The notes below the pieces were generated by a model. That model searched no databases and was not told where the DNA came from. It saw nothing but the letters and a program-made list of their open reading frames with translations. Made by a program: the position numbers and the translations under genes. Below, in pieces: positions 1-8,267 of a stretch of DNA of 64,000 nucleotides. The DNA comes from Hyphomicrobiales bacterium. Its GTDB lineage: Bacteria > Pseudomonadota > Alphaproteobacteria > Rhizobiales > Rhizobiaceae. Position 1 is the stretch's first letter. The number at the start of each line of letters is the position of its first letter. The DNA lies in NCBI GenBank assembly GCA_900470965.1, contig UCCS01000018.1, positions 1 to 64,000 on the forward strand, written 5' to 3'.

Positions 1-109
1 AGATGGAAAATTCCAGATCCTCGGCCGAAGCTGTGCCGGCCACCGATGCAAGCGCGGAAAACGCAATGCCCGCCAGAAGCACGGCGGAAAGACGCAATGC
101 AAGTCTCAT
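1..109 (-). CDS. N-terminal fragment of a secreted protein (cut by window edge)
   Basis: An ATG at 109 on the minus strand opens a frame that runs off the window start. The visible 36 residues begin MRLALRLSAVLLAGIAFSAL and continue through Ala-rich sequence to a TASAED junction. This is a textbook Sec signal peptide with a likely signal peptidase I site just before the acidic ED. It starts 15 nt after the stop of the methyltransferase gene at 124, so it is probably the last gene of that operon. The mature domain is outside the window, so its function cannot be assigned. Confidence 0.6.
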   Translation of the reverse strand, partial: MRLALRLSAVLLAGIAFSALASVAGTASAEDLEFSI

Positions 110-123
110 TGGATACTTTCGGA

Positions 124-870
124 TTAGATTTCTTTAAATACGCCACGCTTTTTGAAAGCGCTGACTAAGCCTGTGAGGGCGAGAACGGCCGCAAGCAGCA
201 ATACCAGCACGATCGCACGGGCCTCTTCCTGTTCCGTAATCGAGCCGACTGCGACCCTGTAAAACTCGGTTGCCAACAGTGCGATAAAGGTTGACGACAC
301 CGTGGAATAGTCCTTCGCCACGACCCGTTTCAGGTTGAACGCCATCCCCCTCGTCGATTCGTCAAAGGCGCCGCGCTTAAATGTCCATCGCGGGACATCT
401 CGGCAGTAGGCTTTGTAGGCTGCGCCGAACTTATCATGGAGGAAAGCCTCTTCGGCGTAGACAATGCACTGGTAGAAAAAGGCAAAGAGAGTACATCCGA
501 CCACGATCACGACCGGATTGCCGTGGAAGACGAACAGTCCGACGTAGATCAGCATGTTGCCTACGTAGAGCGGATTTCTGCAGACGCCGAACATGCCCTC
601 GGTGACAAGCTCATCGGCGTAAACACGTTTGTTCAAGCCGCCCCGCCTGATGTAGGCATAGCCAATAACGCTTGCCCGCAAGATCAGCCCACTGACCACG
701 ATGAGCAGGGCCAGCGCGTCCTTCGCCTGTTCAAGCGCAGGATTTCCCCATGGCGCGGTCGACGGCGGCGCGGCGATAAAAAGCGCTATGATGATCAGCG
801 GGAAAGCCTGATTGCGATACTTGAAGAGAAACGTGCCGATCCTCAGCATGATGTCTTTCATGATGCTCAC
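124..870 (-). CDS. Isoprenylcysteine carboxyl methyltransferase-like integral membrane protein
   Basis: 248 residues with hydrophobic segments at about 20-35, 48-70, 95-135 and near the C-terminus. The block RNPLYVGN near residue 97, followed by an aromatic segment and E-x-x-hydrophobic sequence up to YCRDVPRW, is the SAM-binding signature of the ICMT/PEMT membrane methyltransferase superfamily. In bacteria these proteins methylate lipids, quinone-like compounds or small molecules, not prenylated proteins, and the substrate here is unknown. The start codon overlaps the stop of the CmoA-like gene by 4 nt (867-870), so the two are translationally coupled. The longer hydrophobic tail after residue 185 is an extra membrane segment. 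The family call is firm; the substrate is open. Confidence 0.75.
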   Translation of the reverse strand: MSIMKDIMLRIGTFLFKYRNQAFPLIIIALFIAAPPSTAPWGNPALEQAKDALALLIVVSGLILRASVIGYAYIRRGGLNKRVYADELVTEGMFGVCRNPLYVGNMLIYVGLFVFHGNPVVIVVGCTLFAFFYQCIVYAEEAFLHDKFGAAYKAYCRDVPRWTFKRGAFDESTRGMAFNLKRVVAKDYSTVSSTFIALLATEFYRVAVGSITEQEEARAIVLVLLLAAVLALTGLVSAFKKRGVFKEI

Positions 871-1628
871 TTGATTGCGACGATCCCGCAGAAATTGTAC
901 CAGCGGAAGAAGACCTCTGTGCTCTTGAAGCCGACCTCACGAAGGAGCTGGATGTTTTCCTCCAAGCGGTAAGGAATAAGGACGTTTTCCAGCGCCTCCC
1001 GCTTCTTCGAGATCTCGATGGTGGAGTAACCGTTCCGTCGCTTGAAATCGTAGTAGTGATCAATAAACAAGCGGTTGAATGTCGTGTCTTCACTGGTCAG
1101 CTTTTCAACCAGGAGCAGGCACCCCTGGTCGTTGAGCCCGTCGTAAATCGTCCGCATGACCCGCTCGCGGTAGAGTGGACGAACAAACTGCAGCGTCAGC
1201 ACCATCGTTACGACGCTTGCCTTCTCAATCGAGAAGCCGCGATGAAGGTCGACCGTGTGAAGATCGATTGAGCGGTTGGTTCCTGACTCGGCAATCTTTT
1301 CGGCAGCTTTCTTCAGCATCTCCGGAGCATTGTCGATCCCGACGAAATCGATGTGATTGTCGACTTCACGGTCCAGCGCCAGAAGGGTCGTAGCCGTGGA
1401 GCAGCCGATGTCATAGAGTTTCGACTGAGGCTGTGCGAAATCCCTGGCGAGCTCGCAAACCATCCGTTGCATCTCGCCATAAAAAGGAACCGATCTGCTG
1501 ACCATATCGTCAAAGACATTCGCGACGGTCGAGTTGAACGAAAAGTCGGCAACGGAATCGTGTTCTTCAGCAAAAACTTCGTCTCGCGAATTGGTATGCA
1601 ATATTAGACGGTTAGACTGTTCGGTCAT
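867..1628 (-). CDS. CmoA-like carboxy-S-adenosylmethionine synthase homologue
   Basis: 253 residues, close to the roughly 247 of E. coli CmoA, and alignable over nearly the whole length from memory. Shared blocks are FDDMVSRSVPFY, the SAM-binding loop YDIGCSTATT, the acidic motif FVGIDNAPEML, LTLQFVRP, and DFKRRNGYSTIEISKKREAL. The last block carries the basic residues that in CmoA bind the carboxylate of carboxy-SAM. CmoA makes carboxy-SAM from SAM and prephenate for tRNA wobble uridine modification with CmoB. Here there is no cmoB; the neighbours are an O-methyltransferase and an ICMT-like enzyme. It may therefore be a paralogue feeding carboxy-SAM to a small-molecule pathway, or simply a methyltransferase of the same fold. 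The first ATG was taken as the start. Confidence 0.7.
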   Translation of the reverse strand: MTEQSNRLILHTNSRDEVFAEEHDSVADFSFNSTVANVFDDMVSRSVPFYGEMQRMVCELARDFAQPQSKLYDIGCSTATTLLALDREVDNHIDFVGIDNAPEMLKKAAEKIAESGTNRSIDLHTVDLHRGFSIEKASVVTMVLTLQFVRPLYRERVMRTIYDGLNDQGCLLLVEKLTSEDTTFNRLFIDHYYDFKRRNGYSTIEISKKREALENVLIPYRLEENIQLLREVGFKSTEVFFRWYNFCGIVAIK

Positions 1629-1829
1629 ATCCGCTCCCAGGTCGATGAATGGAAATTGGACGCGTCATTCCCCCGCCCACAATGCGTCACAAAACTTTAA
1701 CATCGAATCCTGACAATAGGCTGAAAGCGCGGTTGTATTAGACCTCGCGTCTGGTCCTCACGTCCTGGAAAAGCATGATCTGGGCGACCCGGCGCGTGTC
1801 GGCCAGGCGGCGCAGGCGACTGTCGCCGG

Positions 1830-2852
1830 CTATTCAAAAAGAATGAGGCTTGCCGGAGTTGGCGGTAGCGGTTTGACCATGACGCCAGCAAAGCCGGCCA
1901 GTCTTGCCATCTCAGTCAGCTCATTTTGCGTATAAGCCTGACCGGCCGGCGTGCCGGCAAGCATCTCCCAGGAGAAGGCCGCGGGGAAAGGCGGCGACAC
2001 GCCATCTTCGTTAGGCACGAAATCAACCGCGACGATCCGACCATCCTCAGCAAGGCTCGCGATGATCCTTCGCAACAGTTGGGCACATGTCGGCAAATCG
2101 AAGTGGTGCAGAAAATTCGGAAGTAGCACGAGATCATAACCCGTGCCCCATTCCACATCGAAGGCACTGCCGGCGATCGTCCGGTACCGATCGGCCACTC
2201 CGGCTTTTTCCGCATTCTGCCTCGACAGCTCCAATACGGAGGCCCAGTCGACGGCGACGATCTCCGCCGATGGAAGGGCCTTCGCAATTTCGATCCCGAA
2301 AACGCCTGGACCTGCAGCGATGTCCAAAACCTTTTTGGGAGGCCTCGGCCAGCCGGAGATCTCGCCAGCCAGTGCCTTGGCGCTCAGTCCGGTAAAGGAG
2401 CCCATGCCGCGCGCAAATTTCACCCAAACGGGGTTGTCTGCCGACATGTTCGCAAGCCCGGCCGAACCGCCGTTTCGCACGACGGCGGCCGGATCGCGCA
2501 GAAAATTATCCATTATTTCAGGTGCGGCGGTGAATTCGACGGCAGAGCCCATATAGGCTGGCGAATTGCGATCGAGGAACATTCTGGTCGAGGGTGTCAT
2601 TCGGTACTGTCCGCTCTCCTTCGTCAGGAAACCATGTACCACGAGGTAGTTGCACAGGATGCGCACTCCACGCTCCGAGGCGCTTGTCGCCGACGCCAGC
2701 AATGCTGCCGTTTTGCCCTCGCCGATATGAGTAAAGAGATCGAGCTCGATGGCCGCCCTGATCGCTGCTGTCTTTCGGCATGCAAACAGCGCATCGACCA
2801 CGAGTTCGGGCGACACTACGCCAGAATGGGCGTCCTCAACACTTGCTTCCAT
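1830..2852 (-). CDS. SAM-dependent O-methyltransferase with dimerisation domain
   Basis: 340 residues. Residues 15-95 form a winged-helix dimerisation domain (VVDALFACRKTAAIRAAIEL, then a GVRILCNYLVVHGFL helix pair), as in acetylserotonin or hydroxyneurosporene methyltransferases. Residues 165-300 form a Rossmann methyltransferase domain with the SAM loop VLDIAAGPGVFGIEIA, the acidic residue in IVAVDWA, and LLPNFLHHF. The likely role is methylation of a hydroxyl or amine on a hydrophobic small molecule. It is the first of three methyltransferase genes on this strand, with a 201-nt gap before the CmoA-like gene. An inverted repeat lies 53-70 nt upstream. The family is clear; the substrate cannot be read from sequence. 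Confidence 0.8.
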   Translation of the reverse strand: MEASVEDAHSGVVSPELVVDALFACRKTAAIRAAIELDLFTHIGEGKTAALLASATSASERGVRILCNYLVVHGFLTKESGQYRMTPSTRMFLDRNSPAYMGSAVEFTAAPEIMDNFLRDPAAVVRNGGSAGLANMSADNPVWVKFARGMGSFTGLSAKALAGEISGWPRPPKKVLDIAAGPGVFGIEIAKALPSAEIVAVDWASVLELSRQNAEKAGVADRYRTIAGSAFDVEWGTGYDLVLLPNFLHHFDLPTCAQLLRRIIASLAEDGRIVAVDFVPNEDGVSPPFPAAFSWEMLAGTPAGQAYTQNELTEMARLAGFAGVMVKPLPPTPASLILFE

Positions 2853-2904
2853 GGTATCCTCCAGAGCCTCGACCGATCTTGCTGGCAGCGTCAGCCACAG
2901 AAAT

Positions 2905-2922
2905 TATGCGTATATCCGCATA
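2905..2922. promoter_or_regulatory. Inverted repeat, probable operator of the methyltransferase operon
   Basis: TATGCG, a 6-nt spacer, then CGCATA: a perfect 6-bp dyad in an AT-rich patch 53-70 nt upstream of the O-methyltransferase start on the minus strand. Its position fits a repressor or activator site over the promoter. No adjacent regulator gene suggests the cognate protein. Confidence 0.4.
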
Positions 2923-3664
2923 TTCTACAATACATACCGCGCTAACCCTATCAGGTGAACAGGCCTCAATGGCCGAGTTGTCGTGCCGGCCGCCGCCGTT
3001 ATTCGAGTTGCTCGTCCTCGCCTGCCGGCTGCAGATCGAGCATGGCAACCCGGCGGGGCAGCAGATGCGGCCCTTGGCTGACAGAGGCCAATCGATATGC
3101 GGGATTGGAGCCCGTGAGGGACGCTGAAATCATATCGGTCGCTGGAGCACAGCTTTGTGAGAAGGGCGTGAGAGGCTTAAGCAAAAGGGGCAACATTGCC
3201 CGACGTGGTTGCGGATCTCCTGGACGTACGCCAGCCCATCAGTCCCGCGGGTTCGCCCAAGGAGACAAAGAAGCGCATCGGAGTTTCAGCTTCGCGACGC
3301 GCTCGCACGCGCGGGATCCGAGAATTCGGCTTCCGCGTCGGGCTCGCCACGCGTCGCCATGCTCACTTGGCGCGAAACTGCGTTTTCGAAAGCCGCTCAA
3401 ATCGGTCCCGTTCTATGCTCTGCGCAAGTGGAGGCGATGCTACCTTATCGTCAGATTGTTGCAAATCAACCAGTGAATGGTTGCCCGTTTCATCAGCGAA
3501 TACCGGACGATACACGCTAAATTAAGCCCCTTCGAATATTCCTTAATTCGCAAACGATTTTCGTAACGTTGAGCCACGTCCCGAAATCAGTTCTCGGTCA
3601 GAGGAGCCGGGACGGAATAGATCGGGGTGCGATCGATCACATGCCCGCTCGAGGAGGCAAGCGC
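2923..3664. other. Intergenic stretch without a convincing gene
   Basis: About 740 bases between the methyltransferase operon and the chemoreceptor. Several short overlapping frames exist on both strands, but all are Arg/Ser-rich, low-quality translations with no recognisable domain. The 3' end must hold the chemoreceptor promoter, and the AT-rich 3520-3565 segment is the best candidate. Confidence 0.4.
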
Positions 3665-6040
3665 ATGCAGTTCAAATCGGCTACCGGACGCAATATTTTC
3701 TCCGTGGCGGCCTGCGGTGTCGTCGCCACGATCGCTGCATCGGGCGTCCTTTCTTATATCGCCTACAACGATATGCGCAAATCGAACCTCGACCAGATGC
3801 TCCAGATCGCTGCCACCAACGCGCTCAACGTTGAGAAATCCATGAGCGTGGCGCTCAATATCGTCAACGGGCTGGAAACGTCGCTATCGACGATGAAGGA
3901 AAGTGGAAACTCGGACCGCGCGGCCGCCGACGCCCTGCTTAGGAACACGCTGCAGGACAATCCGATGGCGCTTGGCGTTTGGAGCGGCTGGGAACCGAAT
4001 GCCTTCGACGGCAAAGACAACGATTTCGTCGACAAGGAAGGCCACGACGCTACGGGACGCTATGTACCCTACTGGGTACGCAGTGGCGACAAGATTCAGC
4101 ACACGCCGCTGGTCGATTATACCGTGTCGGGCGCCGGCGACTACTACCAGCTTCCCTTTGTTCAGAAAAAGACCGTCGTCATCGAACCCTATGTTTACGC
4201 CGTCGACGGTAAGGACGTGCTGATGACCTCGGTTGCCAAGCCGATCATGGTCGAAGGCAAGGCGCTCGGTGTGGCCGGCATGGACATTTCGCTCGACGAT
4301 GCGAACAAGGCGATCTCTGCGGTCCACCCGATGGAGACCGGCTATCTCAGTCTCGTGACAGGCGCCGGCAGCATCATCAGCCATCCCTCCGCCAAACTCG
4401 CAGGCACGAATATCAACGATGGCGGCGACCTGACAGCCGGTTGGGATCGGTTGATCGCAAGACCCGGTGTCGAGCAGGAGATCGCAGGCCCCGACGGCCA
4501 GGCCTATTTTTCGGTTGCCTATCCGGTAAAGCTCACGAATGACCTGAACTGGTATGCGGTCGTCTCGGTGCCCAAATCCACGGTCTTCGCCCAACTGAAT
4601 AACATGGTCTGGAGCGCAGTTGCGATCACGGCTGTCGCCGCTTTCCTGCTCGGTCTCGCAGGCTGGCTCATTGCCCGCAGATTCATCCGCCGCATAGAAG
4701 GCGTGATCGCCGAGACCGATCGTATCGCCCATGGCCAACTCGACGTGCAGCTGAGCGACAAGAATGCCAAGGACGAAATCGGCGACCTGTCACGCTCCCT
4801 CGGCATCCTGCTGGAAAGCAATCGTCAGAAGATCAAGCTCGAAGTCGATGCGGAAACGTCACGGGCTCGCGAGGAGGTCGAACGGCAGGAACGTTCCGTC
4901 CTCCATGCCGCCCGTGAGGATTCGATCAAGTTCGCGGTGAGCGAACTCGGGAACGGACTCGCCGGCCTTTCGAATGGAGACATGACCGTGCGGCTGGAAA
5001 AGCCATTCACTGACTCCCTTGACGAGATCCGCGTCGATTTCAACGCATCTGTGGAAAAGCTCCAGGCAGCCCTGATTTCCTTCTCCGAAAACGCCGCCAT
5101 CATCCAAGCCGGTTCCGAGGAAATCCGCTCGGGCGCCGATGATCTCGCGCGCCGCACAGAGCAGCAGGCGGCTTCCGTCGAGGAGACGGCCGCCGCGCTC
5201 GAGCAGATCACGACGTCCGTCAAGGACTCCACCCTTCGCGCCGAGGAGGCGGGGGCTCTCGTTGGTCGGACCAAGGAAGGCGCGGAAAAATCCGGGGAGG
5301 TGGTGCGCAGTGCCGTTGAGGCCATGAGAGGCATCGAGCAATCCTCTCAGTCGATCTCCAACATCATCGGCGTGATCGACGACATCGCCTTCCAGACGAA
5401 CCTTCTGGCCCTCAATGCCGGCGTTGAAGCGGCGCGCGCTGGGGAAGCCGGCAAGGGTTTCGCCGTCGTCGCACAGGAAGTGCGTGAACTCGCACAGCGC
5501 TCGGCGGCGGCAGCCAAGGAGATTGAGGCGCTGATCACCTCGTCCGGCGACCAGGTCAAGCGTGGCGTCAGCCTGGTCGGCCAGACCGGCAAAGCACTGC
5601 AGGCGATCGTCGCCGAAGTGCAGCAGATTGACATCAATGTCCAGGCGGTTGTCCAGGCCGCCCGCGAGCAGTCGACGGCTCTCATGGAGATCAACACGGC
5701 CGTCAACCAGATGGACCAGTCGACCCAGAAGAATGCCGCAATGGTCGAGGAATCGAACGCCGCCTCTCAAACGCTGGCGACGGAGGTATCTGCTCTCTCA
5801 GGGCGTCTGGCCCAGTTCAACCTCGGCCAGGCGACAAAGGCAGCCTCCGCCGCTCGTGCGGCTACCAGGCCGTCGGCGCGCCCGGTCGCGACGCTTATTG
5901 CGCATAGAGCGGTTCCCGCCTCGACCACCAACAATAAGCCCGCTGCCTCGCCAGCCCGCACACTCGGTGGGAAGCTCGCAGTCGCGTTTGGCACGTCGCC
6001 AGCACAGGTGACGACCGAGGGCAACTGGGAAGAGTTCTAG
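3665..6040 (+). CDS. Methyl-accepting chemotaxis protein, Cache sensor, NWEEF tail
   Basis: 791 residues. The start at 3665 was chosen over upstream ATGs (3569, 3641) because GAGGAGG at 3651-3657 sits 7 nt before it and the protein then opens [14 protein letters not shown], directly before the first membrane segment (about 10-30). Residues 35-300 are a periplasmic double-Cache sensor ([38 protein letters not shown]). A second membrane segment lies at about 314-335, then HAMP and the cytoplasmic signalling domain, with the conserved hairpin tip [20 protein letters not shown] near 572. The protein ends in GNWEEF, matching the NWE(T/E)F pentapeptide that docks CheR and CheB, so it is a full-length, adaptation-competent receptor. 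Such Cache domains often bind amino or organic acids; the ligand is unknown. Confidence 0.93.
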   Translation: MQFKSATGRNIFSVAACGVVATIAASGVLSYIAYNDMRKSNLDQMLQIAATNALNVEKSMSVALNIVNGLETSLSTMKESGNSDRAAADALLRNTLQDNPMALGVWSGWEPNAFDGKDNDFVDKEGHDATGRYVPYWVRSGDKIQHTPLVDYTVSGAGDYYQLPFVQKKTVVIEPYVYAVDGKDVLMTSVAKPIMVEGKALGVAGMDISLDDANKAISAVHPMETGYLSLVTGAGSIISHPSAKLAGTNINDGGDLTAGWDRLIARPGVEQEIAGPDGQAYFSVAYPVKLTNDLNWYAVVSVPKSTVFAQLNNMVWSAVAITAVAAFLLGLAGWLIARRFIRRIEGVIAETDRIAHGQLDVQLSDKNAKDEIGDLSRSLGILLESNRQKIKLEVDAETSRAREEVERQERSVLHAAREDSIKFAVSELGNGLAGLSNGDMTVRLEKPFTDSLDEIRVDFNASVEKLQAALISFSENAAIIQAGSEEIRSGADDLARRTEQQAASVEETAAALEQITTSVKDSTLRAEEAGALVGRTKEGAEKSGEVVRSAVEAMRGIEQSSQSISNIIGVIDDIAFQTNLLALNAGVEAARAGEAGKGFAVVAQEVRELAQRSAAAAKEIEALITSSGDQVKRGVSLVGQTGKALQAIVAEVQQIDINVQAVVQAAREQSTALMEINTAVNQMDQSTQKNAAMVEESNAASQTLATEVSALSGRLAQFNLGQATKAASAARAATRPSARPVATLIAHRAVPASTTNNKPAASPARTLGGKLAVAFGTSPAQVTTEGNWEEF

Positions 6041-6049
6041 ACGCGGTGC

Positions 6050-6069
6050 GCGCCATGTCTGCATGGCGC
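6050..6069 (+). terminator. Hairpin after the chemoreceptor gene
   Basis: GCGCCATG, loop TCTG, CATGGCGC: a perfect 8-bp stem starting 10 nt after the stop. It lacks a clear T-run, so it may be a weak or Rho-assisted terminator. Confidence 0.45.
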
Positions 6070-6266
6070 CCGATTGGCAATGTGATGTTGACCGGTGCTT
6101 GATTTTTGCTGGTCGGATGCATTCATGTCTCCGGCCCGTTTACGTATTCGGTATGGCAGTTGGCCCTGATCTTGTCCGCTTGAACCGATCCCCGTCAGGT
6201 TCATCTAAGGCCTCATCTCTTCTGACGTGCGAAGGTCGGCACGCCGCATATTCCGGGAACGTGCAC

Positions 6267-6291
6267 GGAACTTATACTGGCTGGATAGGTT
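6267..6291 (+). promoter_or_regulatory. Candidate EcfG (general stress sigma factor) promoter
   Basis: GGAAC at 6267-6271, a 16-nt spacer, then GGTT at 6288-6291. This matches the alphaproteobacterial EcfG consensus GGAAC-N16-17-CGTT except for the first base of the -10 block. It lies about 50 nt upstream of 6340, the first of three genes whose families are typical general-stress genes, which supports the call. Confidence 0.5.
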
Positions 6292-6339
6292 GTCTCTTCA
6301 CGGCCGTGTGAACCCGGTCAGAGAAAGAGAAAAACCTCA

Positions 6340-6657
6340 ATGAAAAATATGATCCTAGCGGCGGCGCTCGTCGGGGCGTCGGCACTGACTGCTGTCGCAC
6401 AGACGGCCCCTGCTTCCTCCACCGATACCACAACGCCCCCCGTCGCAACGACCGATGCGAAAAACCCGGATGCCCCAGTCGCAGGCGCAAACAGCTTCAC
6501 CGAGGCTCAGGCCAAGGAACGCATCGAGAAGGCCGGCTTTTCCGAAGTCAAAAACCTCAAGAAAGACGACAACGGCATCTGGATGGCAGCAGGCACGAAG
6601 GACGGCAAGGCCGTCATAGTCGCCCTCGACTATCAGGGCAACGTCGTCGCGAAGTAG
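6340..6657 (+). CDS. Small secreted PepSY-like protein
   Basis: 105 residues. MKNMILAAALVGASALTAVAQ is a signal peptide with cleavage expected after AVAQ or nearby. A Thr/Pro-rich linker (to about residue 50) precedes a compact region: FTEAQAKERIEKAGFSEV, then LKKDDNGIWMAAGTKDGKAVIVALDYQGNV. This alternation of a helix and beta-strands resembles the PepSY fold found in small periplasmic proteins of rhizobia. It is the first gene behind the EcfG-like promoter, followed 32 nt later by the YflT-like gene, so it is probably induced by general stress. The molecular role is unknown; the family assignment is moderate. Confidence 0.7.
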   Translation: MKNMILAAALVGASALTAVAQTAPASSTDTTTPPVATTDAKNPDAPVAGANSFTEAQAKERIEKAGFSEVKNLKKDDNGIWMAAGTKDGKAVIVALDYQGNVVAK

Positions 6658-6689
6658 CGCCACGCCTCAAATTCCCAAGGATATCTCTC

Positions 6690-7292
6690 ATGAAAACCAT
6701 TACTGGACTTTTTGACGACTACACCGATGCGAGTTCTGCCGTCAGCGCGCTTGAAGCAACCGGCGTTCCCTCGAACGACATCAGCATCGTTTCCAACAAC
6801 GCGGACGATCGCCATTCCACTAACGGTGCTGCGACCGGAGCGGAATCCGGCGCGGGCCTCGGTGCCGTCGTCGGCGGCGCCGGCGGTCTTTTGACCGGGC
6901 TCGGCATTATGGCCATTCCAGGCGTCGGTCCTGTGGTTGCTGCCGGCTGGCTTGCCGCAACCGCAGTCGGTGCCGTGGCGGGCGCAGTAGCCGGTGGCGC
7001 GGCCGGCGGACTGATCGGAGCATTGACCGGCTCTGGGGTGTCTGAGGACGACGCCAACTTCTACGCCGAAGGGGTCCGTCGCGGCGGCACTCTGGTCACA
7101 GCCAGGGTCGATGATGCCCTTGCTCCGGAAGCCTCAGCGATCCTGAAGCGTTCGAACTGGGTCGATCCTGCAGAACGCAAGGCCGCTTACAATGAGCAGG
7201 GCTGGACACGCTTCGACGACACGCTCGACCCTTACGGACCGGAGCAGATCGAACAGGAACGCGACCGCTACCGTCGCCCTCCGACGGCTTGA
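6690..7292 (+). CDS. Glycine-rich general stress protein, YflT/GsiB-like
   Basis: 200 residues starting after an AAGGA ribosome site. Residues 1-35 (ITGLFDDYTDASSAVSALEATGVPSNDISIVSN) match the start of the heat-induced stress protein YflT domain. Residues 50-115 are an Ala/Gly-rich block (GAGLGAVVGGAGGLLTGLG and repeats of GAVAG) that looks like a glycine zipper and could insert into or lie on a membrane. The remainder has the typical GGTLVTARVDD strand, then an acidic/basic tail. In alphaproteobacteria these genes commonly belong to the EcfG regulon, consistent with the promoter upstream of 6340. The biochemical function is unknown. Confidence 0.75.
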   Translation: MKTITGLFDDYTDASSAVSALEATGVPSNDISIVSNNADDRHSTNGAATGAESGAGLGAVVGGAGGLLTGLGIMAIPGVGPVVAAGWLAATAVGAVAGAVAGGAAGGLIGALTGSGVSEDDANFYAEGVRRGGTLVTARVDDALAPEASAILKRSNWVDPAERKAAYNEQGWTRFDDTLDPYGPEQIEQERDRYRRPPTA

Positions 7293-7299
7293 TCCAATG

Positions 7300-7323
7300 C
7301 ACGGCTGCCTCACGGCAGCCGTG
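7300..7323 (+). terminator. Intercistronic hairpin, 10-bp perfect stem
   Basis: CACGGCTGCC, loop TCAC, GGCAGCCGTG, starting 8 nt after the stop of the YflT-like gene and ending 57 nt before the DUF892 gene. There is no T-run. It could attenuate or protect the upstream message. Confidence 0.55.
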
Positions 7324-7380
7324 AACGTGACCGGAGCCCCGGTCCCACAAGAAATTATTCCAAACCCCGAGGAGCCAATG

Positions 7381-7884
7381 ATGGCCAAGCAAACCAAAAC
7401 ACTCGACGTCCTGTTTCACGACACCTTGAAGGACGTCTATTTTGCCGAAAACAAGATCGTTGCGACGCTGCCGAAAATGCATGCCGCAGCCAGCAGCAAA
7501 CAGCTTAAGGACGCCTTTACGAAGCACCTTGCCGAGACCAAGGTGCAGGTCACCCGTCTCGAAGATGTCTTCAAGATCATCGGCAAAAAGCCGGAGCAGA
7601 AAACCTGCGATGCGATGATGGGCATCATCAAGGAAGGCGCAGAGATCATGGACGAGTATCAGGGCACGCCGGCACTCGACGCCGGCCTTCTTGCCGCCGC
7701 CCAAGCAGTCGAACATTACGAGATGTCGCGCTATGGCACCCTGCGCACATGGGCACTCGAGTTGGGAATGAAGGATGCCGCCAAGCTGCTGCAGACGACG
7801 CTCGACGAGGAACAGGCGACTGATATTGCTCTCACGTCCATTGCGACAAAAGTCGTCAATCAGAATGCCGAAAAGGCCGCCTGA
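7381..7884 (+). CDS. DUF892 ferritin-like protein (YciE/YciF family)
   Basis: 167 residues. The ATG at 7381 was chosen over 7378 and upstream codons because GGAG at 7371-7374 is spaced 6 nt from it and family members start MAK-x-KTLDxLFHDTLKD. The whole protein is a four-helix bundle: LFHDTLKDVYFAENKIVATLPKM, FTKHLAETKVQVTRLEDVFKIIGKK, CDAMMGIIKEGAEIM, then AVEHYEMSRYGTLRTWA and LLQTTLDEEQATDIAL. The E and H residues in the HLAE, VEHYE and DEEQATD segments are the likely di-iron ligands of the ferritin-like fold. Family members are stress-induced and of unknown physiological reaction. It is the third gene of the stress operon. Confidence 0.85.
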   Translation: MAKQTKTLDVLFHDTLKDVYFAENKIVATLPKMHAAASSKQLKDAFTKHLAETKVQVTRLEDVFKIIGKKPEQKTCDAMMGIIKEGAEIMDEYQGTPALDAGLLAAAQAVEHYEMSRYGTLRTWALELGMKDAAKLLQTTLDEEQATDIALTSIATKVVNQNAEKAA

Positions 7885-7888
7885 CGCC

Positions 7889-7944
7889 CTGACGAAACCC
7901 GTCAGCCATCACCCCACGGTCACCGCCGCATCGTCGGCGGTGAC
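7889..7944 (+). terminator. Two consecutive hairpins after the stress operon
   Basis: First, CTGACG-AAACC-CGTCAG at 7889-7905. Second, a perfect 10-bp stem GTCACCGCCG-CATCGT-CGGCGGTGAC at 7919-7944. Their position directly after the DUF892 stop suggests the end of the transcript. Confidence 0.55.
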
Positions 7945-7985
7945 GGCCAAGGCAGTCGAGGCACCCAATGAAAGGGAACTCTCCG

Positions 7986-8137
7986 ATGACCGAAATCCAT
8001 GAGCTGCAGGGCCAGATAACGGAATTAAACACAGTTGTCGCCGCGACCATGCTGCCCATCGAGACGTGATCAAACAGGCGACGGCTCGACAGGACGCCGA
8101 ACTCAGGCATTTGAAGGCCACTCTGAACTTGGACTAG
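7986..8137 (+). pseudogene. Small coiled-coil protein gene with a frameshift
   Basis: The ATG at 7986 opens MTEIHELQGQITELNTVVAA and continues to a TGA at 8067-8069 after 27 residues. The next frame (+1) continues without interruption as DVIKQATARQDAELRHLK and ends at TAG 8135-8137. Both halves are Glu/Gln/Leu-rich heptad-like sequence and together make one protein of about 50 residues, so a single-base indel near 8062-8066 has probably split one gene. It could be a genuine mutation or a sequencing error. I do not recognise a function. Confidence 0.5.
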
Positions 8138-8267
8138 GATGATGACGTGGTCGGTCGGCTGAGAATACGTTCGTCGTCGTCACCTCATCGTCATCCCGCC
8201 TATGTCTCAATGAAACGACTTCCTCACTCCAAGATTGTAAAAACAACGCTACAGAAGAAGCGATACC

